Shown here piece by piece: positions 63,250 to 64,000 of a DNA stretch of 64,000 bases. This DNA comes from Bacteroidales bacterium (GTDB lineage Bacteria; Bacteroidota; Bacteroidia; Bacteroidales; UBA932), in contig JAFVAU010000025.1 of the NCBI GenBank assembly GCA_017480345.1, positions 62,001-126,000 of the forward strand, in the 5' to 3' direction. The notes under the pieces were generated by a model, which saw only the letters and a list, made by a program, of their open reading frames with translations, had not been told where the DNA came from and ran no database searches. Both the position numbers and the translations under genes were made by a program. Position 1 is the stretch's first letter. Each line of letters begins with the position of its first letter.

Positions 63250-63281
63250 TTTGGAATTTGTTAACTAATTCGTTAACTTTG
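63250..63281 (+). promoter_or_regulatory. Promoter of the toxin-antitoxin operon
   Basis: TTTG at 63250-63253, 20-bp spacer, TAACTTTG at 63274-63281. The predicted start near 63288 lies only about 8 bases before the toxin ATG at 63296. Two GTTAAC hexamers (63260-63265, 63272-63277) cover the -7 region and could form the operator bound by the antitoxin. Confidence 0.7.
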
Positions 63282-63295
63282 CACATGAGCTGATT

Positions 63296-63541
63296 ATGTC
63301 TGTTCAGGACGTGCCAATCACTTTCTTGAAGCATCTGGAAGACGGGTTATACGAAATCCGAGTCTCACAGGGAGGGAACGCATACAGAATCTTCTGCTGC
63401 TTCGATGAAGGCAACTTAGTGATTTTGTTCAATGCTTTTCAAAAGAAAACGCAGAAGACTCCATCGGAGCCCTTGGAAAAGGCGAAAAAGATTATGGCAC
63501 AATACTTTCAGGAAAAGGAGGAGAGCAATGGAAAAGACTAA
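63296..63541 (+). CDS. HigB/RelE-like toxin, short N-terminus
   Basis: 81 residues. FLKHLEDGLYEIRVSQGGNA followed by YRIFCCFDEGNLVILFNAFQ and KKTQKTPSEPLEKAKK matches the C-terminal two thirds of Gp49-type HigB toxins (KKTqKTP with the following helix). Usual members have 105-120 residues; the first strand and two helices are missing. An in-frame TAA at 63266 rules out a longer form, and the promoter sits right before this ATG. Overlaps the antitoxin by 14 bp. mRNA interferase activity is uncertain. Confidence 0.8.
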   Translation: MSVQDVPITFLKHLEDGLYEIRVSQGGNAYRIFCCFDEGNLVILFNAFQKKTQKTPSEPLEKAKKIMAQYFQEKEESNGKD

Positions 63542-63830
63542 ACATATGAATCTTACCCCTATCGAAGACCTCATAGCAGAGGACTTCGGGGCACCCGGCA
63601 CTGCAGAGCGCAATTCCTATGATATGGAATGCGACACCTTCATCATCGGCGAGCAACTAAAAGCAGAACGCGCTAAGGCTGGACTGACTCAACAGCAGCT
63701 CGCAGAAAAGATTGGAACCAAGAAAAGTTTCATCTCCCGAATTGAGAACGGACGGGCAGACATTCAGATTTCCACACTGGTCAAACTTTTCAACGGGCTG
63801 GGGCGACAAGTCACCGTCAGAGTAATATAA
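63528..63830 (+). CDS. HigA-like XRE antitoxin
   Basis: 100 residues from ATG 63528, preceded by GGAGGAG, a clear ribosome binding site within the toxin frame. C-terminal XRE helix-turn-helix: IGEQLKAERAKAGLTQQQLA and KIGTKKSFISRIENGRADIQ (residues about 48-85), ending VKLFNGLGRQVTVRVI. The N-terminal half (LTPIEDLIAEDFGAPGTAER) is the toxin-neutralising part in this family. Likely represses its own promoter. Confidence 0.9.
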   Translation: MEKTKHMNLTPIEDLIAEDFGAPGTAERNSYDMECDTFIIGEQLKAERAKAGLTQQQLAEKIGTKKSFISRIENGRADIQISTLVKLFNGLGRQVTVRVI

Positions 63831-63833
63831 AAG

Positions 63834-63870
63834 TAAGCGGAGGTCCCAATGGGGTTTCCGCTATTTTTTT
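63834..63870 (+). terminator. Rho-independent terminator after the antitoxin
   Basis: AGCGGAGGTCCC and GGGGTTTCCGCT form a 12-bp stem with two non-Watson-Crick pairs and an AAT loop, followed by ATTTTTTT. It closes the toxin-antitoxin operon. Confidence 0.8.
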
Positions 63871-63875
63871 CGCCA

Positions 63876-63916
63876 TTTGGTTGACAATTCAATTTATTTT
63901 CGTAAATTTGTCAACC
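63876..63916 (+). promoter_or_regulatory. Promoter and operator of the next XRE gene
   Basis: TAAATTTG at 63903-63910 is a -7 box; TTTG at 63876-63879 lies 23 bp before it. GGTTGACAA (63879-63887) and TTGTCAACC (63908-63916) form a perfect 9-bp inverted repeat that brackets the core promoter, as expected for an autoregulated helix-turn-helix repressor. Confidence 0.65.
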
Positions 63917-63943
63917 GAAAGCAAATTCTACCAACTAACACTT

Positions 63944-64000
63944 ATGGCTTACAATCACGAAATATTCGGGCAAAGGCTCAAAAATGCCAGAGAAATGAGG
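63944..64000 (+). CDS. XRE-family regulator, N-terminal fragment (runs off window)
   Basis: Only 19 codons are visible: MAYNHEIFGQRLKNAREMR. The FGxRLKxARExR opening is typical of the first helix of an XRE helix-turn-helix domain. The rest lies beyond the window. The operator-like repeat overlapping its promoter supports a self-controlled repressor. Confidence 0.65.
   Translation, partial: MAYNHEIFGQRLKNAREMR

Noticed and set aside
1-64000. CRISPR array, rRNA or tRNA genes
   Set aside because: No regularly spaced identical repeats, no cas-like genes, and no cloverleaf or rRNA-like sequence was noticed on either strand.

Overview
The window reads as chromosome of a Bacteroidales bacterium. 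Promoters follow the Bacteroidetes TTTG / TAnnTTTG pattern (for example 57982-58012 and 63250-63281), surface lipoproteins are of fimbrillin and DUF6562 type, a UpxY-like antiterminator heads the capsule genes, and DUF3575 and OmpA-like proteins are present. No rRNA or tRNA gene was seen. Genus is not decidable by eye. Almost every gene from 59069 down to 1 lies on the minus strand, so the biological order runs from high to low coordinates.

Regions from right to left. (1) 59145-64000 is a mobile-element scrapyard and border: a traN tail, an IS66 transposase fragment, a 3'-truncated Mpi-like DNA invertase, an intact IS110-type element with a structured non-coding end, a HigBA-like toxin-antitoxin pair and the start of an XRE regulator. 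(2) 55974-59069 is a capsule head: a tyrosine recombinase, then a 160-bp segment bounded by inverted repeats that carries a textbook promoter pointing AWAY from the operon, then the initiating sugar transferase and UpxY. This is the layout of a phase-variable capsule promoter captured OFF. (3) 49937-55955 holds fimbrillin-type lipoproteins and a complete diversity-generating retroelement (DGR): target gene with variable repeat, MutS-like/Avd fusion accessory protein, two template repeats made by tandem duplication, and reverse transcriptase. All 17 differences between the variable repeat and template repeat 2 fall at template adenines. (4) 41377-49875 holds an AAA/PD-(D/E)XK protein, a decayed regulator, a stand-alone MutS-like protein related to the DGR accessory, an outer-membrane/OmpA gene set and a 33-residue membrane peptide. 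(5) 11762-41164 is a large polysaccharide operon: acyl- and acetyltransferases, about nine glycosyltransferases, a Wzm/Wzt ABC exporter, a Wzy-like polymerase, LicD, CDP-3,6-dideoxyhexose synthesis (rfbF, rfbH, rfbG, reductase, tyvelose-type epimerase), GDP-fucose synthesis (gmd, fcl), Wza and Wzc. (6) 1-11754 carries DUF3575/Mfa-like genes, a complete insertion sequence with a 6-bp target duplication, and two giant tandem DUF6562 beta-helix lipoproteins.

Taken together the locus builds the cell surface: a dideoxyhexose- and fucose-containing polysaccharide, fimbria-like lipoproteins, and one lipoprotein whose ligand-binding tail is rewritten by a retroelement. The head of the region seems to be switched by DNA inversion. 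The most noteworthy signals are the OFF-oriented invertible promoter with a built-in terminator, the DGR with duplicated templates inside a capsule-type locus, and the IS110 non-coding end that may encode a guide (bridge) RNA.
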